This document shows positions 31,245 through 39,320 of a stretch of 64,000 bases of DNA, in pieces. Location of the stretch: the NCBI GenBank assembly GCA_965218945.1, contig OZ244718.1, positions 2,976,001-3,040,000 of the forward strand. Direction: 5' to 3'. Below the pieces are notes generated by a model that was not told the DNA's origin, did no database searches, and saw only the letters and a program-made list of their open reading frames with translations. A program made the position numbers and the translations under genes. The first letter of the stretch is position 1; each line of letters opens with the position of its first letter. The stretch is from DAOUJW01 sp965218945. Its GTDB lineage: Bacteria > Chloroflexota > Dehalococcoidia > Lucifugimonadales > UBA2985.

Positions 31245-32103
31245 CATAGTTGCGGATGAAAAGTTCCTGACCCTTGCTCCTGGAACTACGGAATCCGTCC
31301 TCTTTCTTCTTGCCGTTACGCTGGTCATCTGTGCGATTGATTGTGTAATTCCATGCTTGTTGCGTAATTCGTTCTGTCCAACTGTAGAGTTGTCTGACTC
31401 CCGGATGGTCATCATAGGTCAGCAGGAAAGCCAGGCGGTGAGAATTGCGCTCCAAACATACGGCCAGTCTTGAATGGTCGGCCTCTGAAAAGGTGCAGTT
31501 GTAGAACTTCTGCTGATCGGCATTGAAATACGGCGGGTCCAAAAAGACAAAGTATCCGCTCGGCAGCGTTTCTATGACCTCTTCAAAGTCCAGAGAGCGT
31601 AACTCAACACCCTGCAACTTGTCGGAGACGGTACGAAGGTGTGGGGGCCAGTTTTCAGGCCTCATAGAGTATTTATCGCCAAATCCCCAGTAGCAGTTTT
31701 CGGGTCTCATGATTCCACTATACGAGGTTCGATTCAGGTAATACCAACGGAATGCCCTCTCCAAATCTGTACGGGGTTTATATTCTGACTTGTAGTAGGA
31801 GTGAAGGTACTTCGACGCTGGTAGGCCATCCAGCAGGCCAATCAACCCTTCCACATCGTCCCGGATACAGGCCAGCGTGTTAATGACCTCAGAATCCAAG
31901 TCGTTGAGGATTGAATACTCACCCTTTGGCTTGGCAAAGAAAACTGAAGCGCCCCCAGCAAACGGCTCGCAGTAGCCAGTATGTGGAGGAAGCATATCAA
32001 GAATTAGTTTGCGGGCGTAGAATTTGCCCCCAGGGTATCGGAATGGCGAATTGGATTTGAGTGATCTCGGTTTGGGCAACTCCAGCATTGCAGTTTGAAC
32101 CAT
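31237..32103 (-). CDS. D12-class DNA adenine N6-methyltransferase
   Basis: 288 residues. The SAM-binding FRYPGGKFYARKLILDMLP (about 21-39) and FAGGASVFFA match the class alpha D12 (Dam/DpnM) family, and the catalytic motif is FLDPPYFNADQQ (about 188-199). The C-terminal part is basic. GGGGGTGAT precedes the ATG. It protects host DNA from the overlapping endonuclease; both genes have lower GC than the flanks, which fits horizontal transfer. Confidence 0.92.
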   Translation of the reverse strand: MVQTAMLELPKPRSLKSNSPFRYPGGKFYARKLILDMLPPHTGYCEPFAGGASVFFAKPKGEYSILNDLDSEVINTLACIRDDVEGLIGLLDGLPASKYLHSYYKSEYKPRTDLERAFRWYYLNRTSYSGIMRPENCYWGFGDKYSMRPENWPPHLRTVSDKLQGVELRSLDFEEVIETLPSGYFVFLDPPYFNADQQKFYNCTFSEADHSRLAVCLERNSHRLAFLLTYDDHPGVRQLYSWTERITQQAWNYTINRTDDQRNGKKKEDGFRSSRSKGQELFIRNYDV

Positions 32104-32539
32104 ATCACCCCCTATTATGCCCCAGCCATTTTGCCGTCCAAGTCAACCAGAATGGTACGAAATCTTGAAACCCAAAAGTGATTGTTACCGTCGTGACCAG
32201 ATTGGGTTACCTACACAATAAGGCCCTGATACCTGAGTCTCTTTCCCTCCATTCCCTTAACCAAGCCGCGAACTTGGTCAATTGTATCAACAGAGCGGTT
32301 GTTCTGTCTACCTGCAAACTCAGTTGTGCACCTGTGCAGATGCTTTGTGTTCACCTCGTGATAGACGCTGGCTATTCCTTGCTTGAGCGTGGTCTATAGG
32401 GCCTCAACCCCGTTCGTGCCGGTTTATCCCTTGACCTACTCGCCGGCGCCGTGCTTGACCGACCGTGTTCCATTTGGATAATTCTCGTACGCCGTGTAAT
32501 TCACCTCCGCTCATGTCCTTCGACAAGCTCAGAGGTGGA
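32104..32539. other. Intergenic region, no convincing gene
   Basis: 436 bp of mixed composition. A short open frame at 32178-32399 (+) has an unconvincing composition and no ribosome site. Near 32513-32533 the stretch TGTCCTTCGACAAGCTCAGA is a widespread environmental repeat type. Nothing else recognised. Confidence 0.45.
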
Positions 32540-33355
32540 CTACTGACGCTCCTCGTCGTTCAGGTTCTCTTCCAGACGTTGAAGGGCAGCCCGAGTGGCG
32601 CGCAACTCCCGTAGCAAGTCCTCCCTGGACGCCGGGCTTTCCAGCTCACGCATCCGCTCCGCCTTGGCTTCGTCCAGGTTGTTAATGATGATGGCGATGA
32701 ACAGGTTTATCACCACGAAGGTGCCGACGACGACAAAGCTGACGAAGTACACCCACGCCCACGAGTGCTCCTCCATGGCGGTGTACATGACCTTGGTCCA
32801 GCCCTCCAGCGTAATGATGTTGAACAGCGTCAGCACTGAAATGCCCAGATTGCGCCAGTTCTCCGGGTCGTGCTCGTGGAAGAGGTAGTAGCCCATGACG
32901 GCGTAGATGTAGACCACAATGCTCATAAGCATGATTACGTGGCCCACGCTGGGGATGGACCGCACCAGCGCCGAAACTATGAGCCGCAGCTCGCGGACGG
33001 CCGAAATGAGTCTCAGTACACGCAGCAAGCGGGCGAGACGGGCGATCATGGCAAACTGGCCGGTGGAGGGGATCAGCGCGAACACTATCACCGAAAAGTC
33101 GAAGACGTTCCATCCGTCCCGGAAGTACCTATGCGGCCGCGGCGCCAGCGCCGTCATCTTGAGCAACGCTTCGACAATGAACACGCCCAGCGCCGCGTTG
33201 TTACCCAGGTGCAGCCAGTCGCCGTAGGTCTCCTCAATTTTTGGAGACGTACCCAGTCCCAGCAGCGCGCCGTTGGCCAGTATAACCGCGATGATAAAGT
33301 ACTCGAACCAGGCGGATTCAACCAGCCTCTGAGACGAATGCACCAGGCGATTCAT
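32540..33355 (-). CDS. Bacterial voltage-gated sodium-channel-like protein
   Basis: 271 residues, one six-helix domain, so four copies would make a channel. S4 carries Arg106, 109, 112 and 115 at every third place (IARLARLLRVLRLI). The pore loop gives the filter TLEGWT (182-187), where NaChBac-type channels have TLESW. S6 is VVVGTFVVINLFIAIIINNLDE, followed by a charged helical tail (AERMRELESPASREDLLREL) like the assembly coiled coil of this family. The ion preference is not certain because of the EGWT variant. It stands alone between the intergenic region and the HEPN-like gene. Confidence 0.9.
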   Translation of the reverse strand: MNRLVHSSQRLVESAWFEYFIIAVILANGALLGLGTSPKIEETYGDWLHLGNNAALGVFIVEALLKMTALAPRPHRYFRDGWNVFDFSVIVFALIPSTGQFAMIARLARLLRVLRLISAVRELRLIVSALVRSIPSVGHVIMLMSIVVYIYAVMGYYLFHEHDPENWRNLGISVLTLFNIITLEGWTKVMYTAMEEHSWAWVYFVSFVVVGTFVVINLFIAIIINNLDEAKAERMRELESPASREDLLRELRATRAALQRLEENLNDEERQ

Positions 33356-33400
33356 TGTGGCGTAAAGAATAGGCGCGGCAAGCGGGAGCCTCGGGGGAAG

Positions 33401-33784
33401 CTAGGACTCCGCCAAGACCTCGGCGTCTTGAATGTACTGGAGGGTTTCGCGTATGCGGCGCTCTATCGTCTCCATAGGTTCACATATGCCGAGAGAGAAG
33501 CAGTCGCCGTGCAACAGACTTTGCCTGGAGTAGTAACAACCCACCAGAGACCGGGCCCTTTCGTCGGCGTTGGCCAGCCTCTCCAGTCCAATTCTGGTAT
33601 CGGTAGACCTCTCCGGCTCTTCGCCGGTACGAGCCAGTATCAGCGCGTCCGTTGCCCGTTTGGCGGCGCACCACGCTTTTTCGGCTGCGTCCCGCACATC
33701 GCCTTGAGCCAGACGGTCAAGGGCTTCCGTATGCACCTGGCGAGCGTCCGCAAATATCCTGGCTACGTCGGCGGTCGTTGTCAT
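33401..33784 (-). CDS. HEPN/PaREP1-like protein
   Basis: 127 residues, all helical. ARQVHTEALDRLAQGDVRDAAEKAWCAAKRATDAL (about 14-48) is the pattern of PaREP1/HEPN-type proteins, which often work with nucleotidyltransferase or toxin partners; the RNase motif RxxxxH is not clearly present. ATG 33784 is 3 bp after the stop of the cysteine synthase gene upstream, so they share a transcript. No partner nucleotidyltransferase gene is next to it. Confidence 0.5.
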   Translation of the reverse strand: MTTTADVARIFADARQVHTEALDRLAQGDVRDAAEKAWCAAKRATDALILARTGEEPERSTDTRIGLERLANADERARSLVGCYYSRQSLLHGDCFSLGICEPMETIERRIRETLQYIQDAEVLAES

Positions 33785-33787
33785 GGC

Positions 33788-34723
33788 CTACCACCAGATC
33801 CTGTTTTCCACTGTACCCATTAGCTCGTCGAAGTCCTTGGTCCAGAGGGACGTGCTGAGGTATTTCCAGCCGCCATCGGCCAGCAGGCAGACTATGTTCC
33901 CGCTCTCCATACGCTCGGCCAGCCGCATGGCGCAGCACACCACCGAGCCGGAGGATACCCCGGCAAATATCCCCTCCTGCTGCATCAGTTGGCGGGTGGT
34001 GCGAAAGGCGTCCCGGCTTTCGATCATTATCCGGCTGTCCAGCAGCGACAGATCCAGGATGGGCGGGATAAAGCCCTCCTCCAGGCTCCTGAGGCCCTGG
34101 ATCACATCGTCCGGGTGAGGGACCACCGCCACAATCTTTATGTTGGAATCGTACTCCTTGAGGCGTCTGCCCACGCCCATCAGCGTGCCTCCGGTGCCCA
34201 GGCCGGCCACGAAAGTATCCACCTCCGGAAGGTCTCGAAGAATCTCCTGGCCCGTGGTTTCGTAGTGGGCCAGGGGGTTGGCCTGGTTGCCGTACTGGTA
34301 GAGCATGTAGTAGTTGGGGTCGTTGGCCGCCATCTCCTGGGCTACCACAATGGAACCGTTGCTTCCCTTGGCGCCATCGCTGTACACGATCTCCGCTCCG
34401 TATGCCTCCAGCAACTGCGTTCGCTCCGGGCCCACGTTCTCCGGCATGACGACCTTCACCCGGTAGCCCTTCCTCTTTGCGACAAAGGCGAGGGCTATGC
34501 CGGTGTTGCCGCTGGTAGGCTCCAGAATGGTCTTGTCGTGGGTCAGCTTGCCCTCGGCCTCGGCCCGCTCAATCATGTACCTGGCGATGCGGTCCTTGAG
34601 ACTCCCCGTAGGGTTGGCCCCCTCCAGCTTGGCGAAGATGTGGACGCTCTCCTTGGGACTCATCCTCGTCAACTCCACGAGAGGCGTGTTCCCTATGGTA
34701 TCGAGGATGTCTCTCCCGGTCAT
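33788..34723 (-). CDS. Cysteine synthase (O-acetylserine sulfhydrylase family)
   Basis: 311-residue PLP enzyme from ATG 34723 (MTGRDILDTIGNTPLVEL). The PLP lysine is Lys43 in NPTGSLKDR, the substrate loop is TSGNTGIALAF, and GTGGTLMGVGR is the phosphate-binding loop. The family makes cysteine from O-acetylserine (or O-phosphoserine) and sulfide or a thiocarboxylated carrier. It lies 37 bp downstream of the MoeB-like gene and next to an Rrf2 regulator, so a sulfur-assimilation role is likely; CysM-like use of a carrier protein is possible. Confidence 0.92.
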   Translation of the reverse strand: MTGRDILDTIGNTPLVELTRMSPKESVHIFAKLEGANPTGSLKDRIARYMIERAEAEGKLTHDKTILEPTSGNTGIALAFVAKRKGYRVKVVMPENVGPERTQLLEAYGAEIVYSDGAKGSNGSIVVAQEMAANDPNYYMLYQYGNQANPLAHYETTGQEILRDLPEVDTFVAGLGTGGTLMGVGRRLKEYDSNIKIVAVVPHPDDVIQGLRSLEEGFIPPILDLSLLDSRIMIESRDAFRTTRQLMQQEGIFAGVSSGSVVCCAMRLAERMESGNIVCLLADGGWKYLSTSLWTKDFDELMGTVENRIWW

Positions 34724-34760
34724 GACTGCATGTCCAACACTTCCAGCGAGCGAAAGTGAG

Positions 34761-35594
34761 CTAGCCCTGGATGGCGGTAACGGGCTCCTGCAGGCCGCAG
34801 AAGGCCACATAGTCTATGAGCTCGTGGATGGTTGGATTGTCGCCGCACAGTGGGCACTGGCTGTTGCGCCGCAGCTTCACGGAGCGAAAGTCCATGCTGA
34901 GGGCGTCGATGATGAGCAGGCGACCCGCCAGAGGCTCGCCGGCGCCTATTATCAGCTTGATTGTCTCTACGGCCTGGATGCTGCCCACCATGCCCGGCAG
35001 AGCTCCCAGCACACCGGCCTCGGCGCAGCTGGGCACCGCGCCGGGAGGCGGGGGAGCCGGGAAGAGGCAGCGATAGCACCCCTGCCCGGGCAAGAACACG
35101 CTGGCCTGGCCGTCGAAGAGAAGGATGCTGCCGTCCACCAGCGGCTTGCCTGACAGGTATGAGGCATCGTTCACCAGGTAGCGGGCGGGGAAGTTGTCCG
35201 CCCCGTTCACTATGATGTCGTACTGGGGGATGATGTCCATCGCGTTCTCCGAGGTGAGCGGCTCCTCGTGGATGACCACGTTCACGTCGGAGTTGTAGTT
35301 GTTAAGGGTCTCCAGGGCCGACTCCACCTTCGGTCTCCCAACGTCGCCCTCCTGGTGAAGGATCTGGCGCTGGAGGTTGCTCAGGTCCACAGTATCGAAG
35401 TCAACGATTCCAAGTGTGCCCACGCCCGCGAGAGTCAGGTACACCGCGACGGGTGAGCCGAGACCGCCTGCGCCAACTATGAGCACCTTGGCGTCGATAA
35501 GACTCCGCTGCCCCTTGCTTCCCACCTGGGGCATTATGATGTGCCGGCTGTATCGCTTGACCTGCTGCGGTGTTAGCGCCTGTGTCTGAGCCAT
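34761..35594 (-). CDS. ThiF/MoeB-family adenylyltransferase
   Basis: 277-residue E1-like enzyme. The nucleotide motif VLIVGAGGLGSPVAVYL (about 38-54), RQILHQEGDVGRPKVESA, and two zinc CxxC pairs (CYRC and CPLC) match MoeB/ThiF, which activate the C-terminal Gly-Gly of a sulfur-carrier protein. No thiS or moaD gene is in the window. The rhodanese domain of some family members is absent. ATG 35594. The neighbour cysteine synthase suggests a carrier-protein route to cysteine, as in Mec/CysO systems; this is inference. Confidence 0.9.
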   Translation of the reverse strand: MAQTQALTPQQVKRYSRHIIMPQVGSKGQRSLIDAKVLIVGAGGLGSPVAVYLTLAGVGTLGIVDFDTVDLSNLQRQILHQEGDVGRPKVESALETLNNYNSDVNVVIHEEPLTSENAMDIIPQYDIIVNGADNFPARYLVNDASYLSGKPLVDGSILLFDGQASVFLPGQGCYRCLFPAPPPPGAVPSCAEAGVLGALPGMVGSIQAVETIKLIIGAGEPLAGRLLIIDALSMDFRSVKLRRNSQCPLCGDNPTIHELIDYVAFCGLQEPVTAIQG

Positions 35595-35660
35595 GACTTG
35601 TAATTCCTCCTAAGCTGTCGTGGGCATCCATTATACCCCACGGGCTACCAGTAATATAAA

Positions 35661-35712
35661 GACCCCGCTCTCCACGCTCGGCCATGGCCGAGGGGTATAT
35701 CCAAACGGGGCC
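35661..35712 (-). terminator. Long hairpin between the rrf2 and moeB-like genes
   Basis: An outer stem (GACCCCG 35661-35667 with CGGGGCC 35706-35712, one mismatch) encloses the perfect palindrome CTCGGCCATGGCCGAG (35677-35692). Read on the minus strand it is followed by TCTTTATATTAC. It could be a terminator or attenuator between the regulator and the sulfur genes. Confidence 0.5.
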
Positions 35713-35738
35713 TGCGCCTTTCCGATATTGTGACGGGG

Positions 35739-36176
35739 CTAGATGTGATACATCCCCCGGCTTTGCAGTCTCTCCTGACGACTGGCCAGGTCGGCAATGG
35801 TGGTGGCGTTGAGCACGCCCTGCACCGCGTCCTCCACCGACCGCCAGACCTCCCGCTGAGCGCAGATTTTCGAGAGGTTACACCCATCGGGCTCGTCAAT
35901 GCAGTCCAGCGGGGCTGCCGTGCCTTCGAGACCGGCCATAACCATTCCCAAGCTTATCTCGTGCGGGGCCTTGGCCAGAACGTGGCCCCCCTGAGGCCCC
36001 CTGCGGCTGCGTATAAACCCAAACTTGCCTAGCGTCGCTAGAAGCTGGTCCAGATAGGGCTCGGGAATGCTCTGGCGCTCCGCTATCTCCACCGTCTGAA
36101 CGGACCCACTCCCGTAGCGCTGCGCCAACTCAACCAGCGCACGCACTCCGTAATCTACCTTCATGGGTACCTTCAT
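35739..36176 (-). CDS. Rrf2-family transcriptional regulator with Cys triad
   Basis: 145 residues. Winged helix: GVRALVELAQRYG, IPEPYLDQLLATLGKFGFIRSRRGPQGGHVLA. Three cysteines in CIDEPDGCNLSKIC (C-x6-C-x5-C) could bind an Fe-S cluster; IscR and NsrR have similar triads with other spacing. The gene is upstream of the MoeB-like and cysteine synthase genes, so it may control them in response to sulfur or redox state. ATG 36176 or 36164. It is followed by a hairpin that may separate the units. Confidence 0.88.
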   Translation of the reverse strand: MKVPMKVDYGVRALVELAQRYGSGSVQTVEIAERQSIPEPYLDQLLATLGKFGFIRSRRGPQGGHVLAKAPHEISLGMVMAGLEGTAAPLDCIDEPDGCNLSKICAQREVWRSVEDAVQGVLNATTIADLASRQERLQSRGMYHI

Positions 36177-36289
36177 GCCCCTCCTCCTCCTCTAGTCTAT
36201 CCGTCCGACGATTATAGCATGACCCCTGTACAGCTTCAAGCGCAATCTATCTTGGGTAGCGTCTCAGTTTGGGATATCCTATTTTGGTG

Positions 36290-37522
36290 TCAGATTTCAC
36301 GGCCGCCCAGCAATCGCGAAAGTTCTGTCGTAGCCGGATGTCGAGCATATGCCGCGGATGGCATATGCTCGTACTTTTCTAGTAATTCCGACTCGGAGAA
36401 ATTCTGCGGCCAGTTGAGGTCGGCAGTGACCCGGCCGCCGCTGATTATGATAGCCGATAGCTCCATCAGCCCAAGTATGTCTCTCAAAAGAGCGCGGTCA
36501 GGGAATTTGAGGTTTCTGTAATACATGCTAACCCGACTCGCCAATTCATTCAGTCTCATGGAGTCGGTGTCCAGTAGTACGCTTATGATCTGTAGCTGAC
36601 GCTCCGCCAATGCTCGGCGGCGTGGACTTCGTAGCCGCCCGAACAGCGATTGGGCGACCTCCCTATAGAGTATCCTCTTGCTGTGAGTAACGATCTCTGT
36701 AGCAAGTGCATCACACCTCTCTGTGACTGCCGGCAAGGCAAATCTCAGGAAAGGCGTGAGATTGTGTCCGTTGCTTCGGGATTCGTACAACGCCGCCAAG
36801 TATTCATCTTGGTGTTCGTAATAGTAGTTGGACAGGCTGACCATGACCATATCATTAACTCCGGCTTGTCTTAACATGAACGCTTCCAGTGCGCGTGCGC
36901 TACGCCCGTTGCCATCACCGAAAGGGTGCATAGCGCCAATATGGTAGTGGGCAGCCATCGCCTGTATGATACGGTCATGCTTTGGAAACTCTCTGGCAAT
37001 GGCTTGCACAAGACCCTCGAATGCCCCGGCTAGTTCAAGCCCTCCTTCCGTGCCTCGACAGCGTGGACGGCCAAAGGTGACGTTCGCTCCGTCGCGACGA
37101 AGCGCGCCAGGCTCGCAGTGATCATCATCACAACCTTTGACGATGCGTTGGTGGATACCAAATGCCAACTCAGCCGTAACTGGCATATCTGTGGGAAGAG
37201 AACGAAGCCAGCGGTAAGTATCTGAGGCTGCTCGCAACTGTCGCTGCGAATGAGTAAGTCCGGCAAGTGCGGGTGTATCAGAGGCGAGAGCTTCTTCCTG
37301 CTCTCGCTGAGTGAACTCAGCGCCTTCAATGCGCGAGGTGCCGAGCGCTTCCAACCTTAGCTGCTCCTCATGGACCTGTTCAATCCATTGCGACAGGTAA
37401 GGGAGACGCTTCAGTACGCCGGCAGCGGTCTTAGCTTCGATTAGCAAACCTGATATGATTGCGCTGTCATAATGTATCCACTGCTGTGGGACGGTGTAAT
37501 GACTGACATAGGTAGATGTCAT
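36290..37522 (-). CDS. Fic-domain protein (putative AMPylator)
   Basis: 410 residues. The Fic motif HPFGDGNGRSAR spans residues 199-210, with catalytic His199. The N-terminal inhibitory helix motif (S/T)xxxE(G/N) is seen as TSRIEG at 62-67, so this is a class II Fic protein held off by itself. A C-terminal winged-helix-like region (RQLQIISVLLDTDSMRLNELASRV) suggests DNA binding, as in other stand-alone Fic proteins. ATG 37522. Its targets are unknown. Lower GC than the neighbouring L25 gene. Confidence 0.9.
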   Translation of the reverse strand: MTSTYVSHYTVPQQWIHYDSAIISGLLIEAKTAAGVLKRLPYLSQWIEQVHEEQLRLEALGTSRIEGAEFTQREQEEALASDTPALAGLTHSQRQLRAASDTYRWLRSLPTDMPVTAELAFGIHQRIVKGCDDDHCEPGALRRDGANVTFGRPRCRGTEGGLELAGAFEGLVQAIAREFPKHDRIIQAMAAHYHIGAMHPFGDGNGRSARALEAFMLRQAGVNDMVMVSLSNYYYEHQDEYLAALYESRSNGHNLTPFLRFALPAVTERCDALATEIVTHSKRILYREVAQSLFGRLRSPRRRALAERQLQIISVLLDTDSMRLNELASRVSMYYRNLKFPDRALLRDILGLMELSAIIISGGRVTADLNWPQNFSESELLEKYEHMPSAAYARHPATTELSRLLGGREI

Positions 37523-37639
37523 GCGAGCCTCATTTTTAGCTTATTTCAAGGTTCCACGCATGAAATGATATAGAGTCCTCTATTCCATTTCAACTCCATT
37601 TCCGTTTCGTTTCCAGATTTGGCCGATTGACTGGTGGGG

Positions 37640-37668
37640 TTGTGTATTTTGCACGAGCCTCATATTAT
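37640..37668 (+). promoter_or_regulatory. Putative rplY promoter
   Basis: TTGTGT (37640-37645), 17-bp gap, TATTAT (37663-37668), 42 bp before the rplY ATG. The -10 is 5 of 6 to consensus, the -35 only 3 of 6. Confidence 0.45.
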
Positions 37669-37710
37669 AGCTAGGCAATTTCAACAGCCATAAAGCTGCA
37701 AGGAGAGTCC

Positions 37711-38349
37711 ATGGACGCCATATCACTCGAAGCTACACCCAGGGACGTGCTGGGCAAGAAGGTAAGCAACCTGAGGCGCGCCGGCATGACCCCGATCCAC
37801 CTGTACGGGAAGGGAATAGACTCCAGAGCGCTGCAGGCCGACTCCGTGACCGTCAACAAGGTCGTAAGCCAGGTGGGACAGAACATCCCCCTGCAACTGA
37901 AGGTCAGCGACACCAACGAGCAGGCCCTGGTCTTCGTGCGGGAGGTGCAGCGTCACGCTGTCACCAACCAGATACTTCACATTGACTTCTACCGGGTGGA
38001 TGCCACCGAACGGCTACGGGGAGAGATACCCGTGGTCCTGACTGGGGAGGCCCCCGCTGTGCGAGTGCACAGGGGCATACTGATGCAGACCCTGCACACC
38101 CTCGCTGTAGAGTGCCTGCCCATGGACACGCCAGAGCGGATTGAGGTGGACATCTCCCTCCTTGAGGCCCTGGACCAGGGCATTCGGGTCTCAGACCTTG
38201 CCACTGACCCGGCCATCACAATCCTGACAGACCCCGAAGAGCTGATAGTCCGGGTAAACGCTCCGCGAGTGGCCGAAGACGGGGCCGCGGGACAGCCCGG
38301 GGATGCTGCGGGCGCGCCTGCCGGGGAGGCGCGGGAGGATTCGGACTGA
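37711..38349 (+). CDS. rplY: Ribosomal protein L25/general stress protein Ctc
   Basis: 212 residues, the long form with a C-terminal TL5 domain. The L25 domain (residues 1-92: LEATPRDVLGKKVSNLRRAGMTPIHLYGKG, HIDFYRVDATERL) binds 5S rRNA. The second domain follows (IPVVLTGEAPAVRVHRGILMQTLHTLAVECLP). The tail is Gly/Ala-rich and acidic. AAGGAGA precedes ATG 37711. Monocistronic: the next downstream item is the IS6-ended element. Confidence 0.93.
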   Translation: MDAISLEATPRDVLGKKVSNLRRAGMTPIHLYGKGIDSRALQADSVTVNKVVSQVGQNIPLQLKVSDTNEQALVFVREVQRHAVTNQILHIDFYRVDATERLRGEIPVVLTGEAPAVRVHRGILMQTLHTLAVECLPMDTPERIEVDISLLEALDQGIRVSDLATDPAITILTDPEELIVRVNAPRVAEDGAAGQPGDAAGAPAGEAREDSD

Positions 38350-38446
38350 CTTTCGGCGGGGCCCTCCGGTTAACGCGGTTACGCCGGACAGGATAGAAGT
38401 CGTCCCCTACGACGAGGGGTGGCCCTGTGCCTGACACGGGGGTGAG

Positions 38447-39264
38447 GATTCTGTTGCATTTCGCGGGGTATGCTACTCATGAGTCCGCTACTCCCCCTCG
38501 TCTACTCGTGCATCGCCAGGGTAGACTACCGACCTTTTAGGGTTATCTGGCCGTAACGTCAACAGAGCCTCTGTGGAGTTCATGGCCTTCAAGACAGCTA
38601 ACAGTTTTCGTCGTTGAGCTGGCGTACACAATACGAGGTTCTTTATGAGCTCGTCTATTGCTTCATCAGCTTGGCTTTGAGGTTTACTCAATGACTGGAA
38701 ATTGACCCCTGCGCCCGGTCCATCTGTTCGCATGTAAAATGGTCTCCACTGTATCTCTTCCGACCTGTAAGAGTGAGATGGGCGCAAGTCGTATATATCC
38801 TGTTCGCTACGAATAGGCACCTGTATGACTTCAATTCCGCCTTCCGTCAAGTGACGGAGCTTGGGTGCTGGCGTAGGATGTGTCACTACAACCTCAATCA
38901 CCCGAATGACCTTCAAGTCCGCGTCCCTCAACGCCAGATCAGGAACGTAGCCCCTAACGGCGTCAAGTCCATCAGGTACCGTAATGTGTTCCACGCCATC
39001 CAGAACATCGCCCGACAGCGACCCGTCCAGCTGGGGTAGCTGCACTTTCTCATCTTTCTTGCGACGCCCACCCTTAGTCCGATCACCCCTCTCTTCGCGC
39101 CCATCGTTTCGCGTCTTCAACATATCCCATATCACGCCCACGGCGTACTCGTGGAGTAAACTTACTCGATGCTCTTCGGTGCCGACATTTTTGTTCCAGT
39201 CCATATCGCTACCACCTTTCTTTTGATACGTTTCCCCTAACTACCCCGCGAATGCAACAGAACC
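38447..39264. mobile_element. 818-bp element with IS6-type ends and 8-bp target duplication
   Basis: The left end starts GATTCTGTTGCATTTCGCGG (38447-38466), continuing GGTA; the right end (39242-39264), reverse-complemented, starts GGTTCTGTTGCATTCGCGGG and continues GTA. They differ by one base and one indel. The same 8 bp, GGGGTGAG, flank it at 38439-38446 and 39265-39272. Ends of GG(T/C)(T/A)CTGTTGCA type and 8-bp duplications are known for the IS6 (IS26/IS257) family, whose members are also about 800 bp. However, the only gene inside is not a DDE transposase but a nuclease-like protein. So it is a passenger-carrying element moved in trans, or a new element type. Confidence 0.8.
38488..39204 (-). 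CDS. Putative PD-(D/E)xK-like nuclease carried by the IS6-ended element
   Basis: 238 residues. The centre reads VRGYVPDLALRDADLKVIRV then IEVVVTHPTPAPKLRHL and GGIEVIQVPI, the pattern of CoiA-like/VTH-type nuclease folds: Asp89 in PDL, Glu104 in IEV, then VTH with a following Lys115. The usual ExK lysine is replaced by Val106. The first 55 residues are charged and may be disordered (KTRNDGREERGDRTKGGRRKK), the C-terminal 60 helical. No DDE residues, so not an IS6 transposase. ATG 39204. It lies wholly inside the element, 41 bp from its left end and 60 bp from its right end. Confidence 0.6.
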   Translation of the reverse strand: MDWNKNVGTEEHRVSLLHEYAVGVIWDMLKTRNDGREERGDRTKGGRRKKDEKVQLPQLDGSLSGDVLDGVEHITVPDGLDAVRGYVPDLALRDADLKVIRVIEVVVTHPTPAPKLRHLTEGGIEVIQVPIRSEQDIYDLRPSHSYRSEEIQWRPFYMRTDGPGAGVNFQSLSKPQSQADEAIDELIKNLVLCTPAQRRKLLAVLKAMNSTEALLTLRPDNPKRSVVYPGDARVDEGE

Positions 39265-39320
39265 GGGGTGAGCGGAATCTCGAAGGCTCCCATTTAAGGC
39301 GACGCGTAAACCCCGGCAGC

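Noticed and set aside
31244..31415. Longer N-terminus for the restriction endonuclease
   Set aside because: It would lie wholly inside the methylase gene; the ATG at 31244 gives the usual short overlap.
32178..32399. 73-codon open frame
   Set aside because: No ribosome site, odd composition, and no neighbour logic; likely chance.
38488..39204. IS6-family transposase inside the IS6-ended element
   Set aside because: Size fits, but no DDE motif or IS6 pattern is present in any frame of the element; the frame shows PDL/IEV/VTH nuclease features instead.
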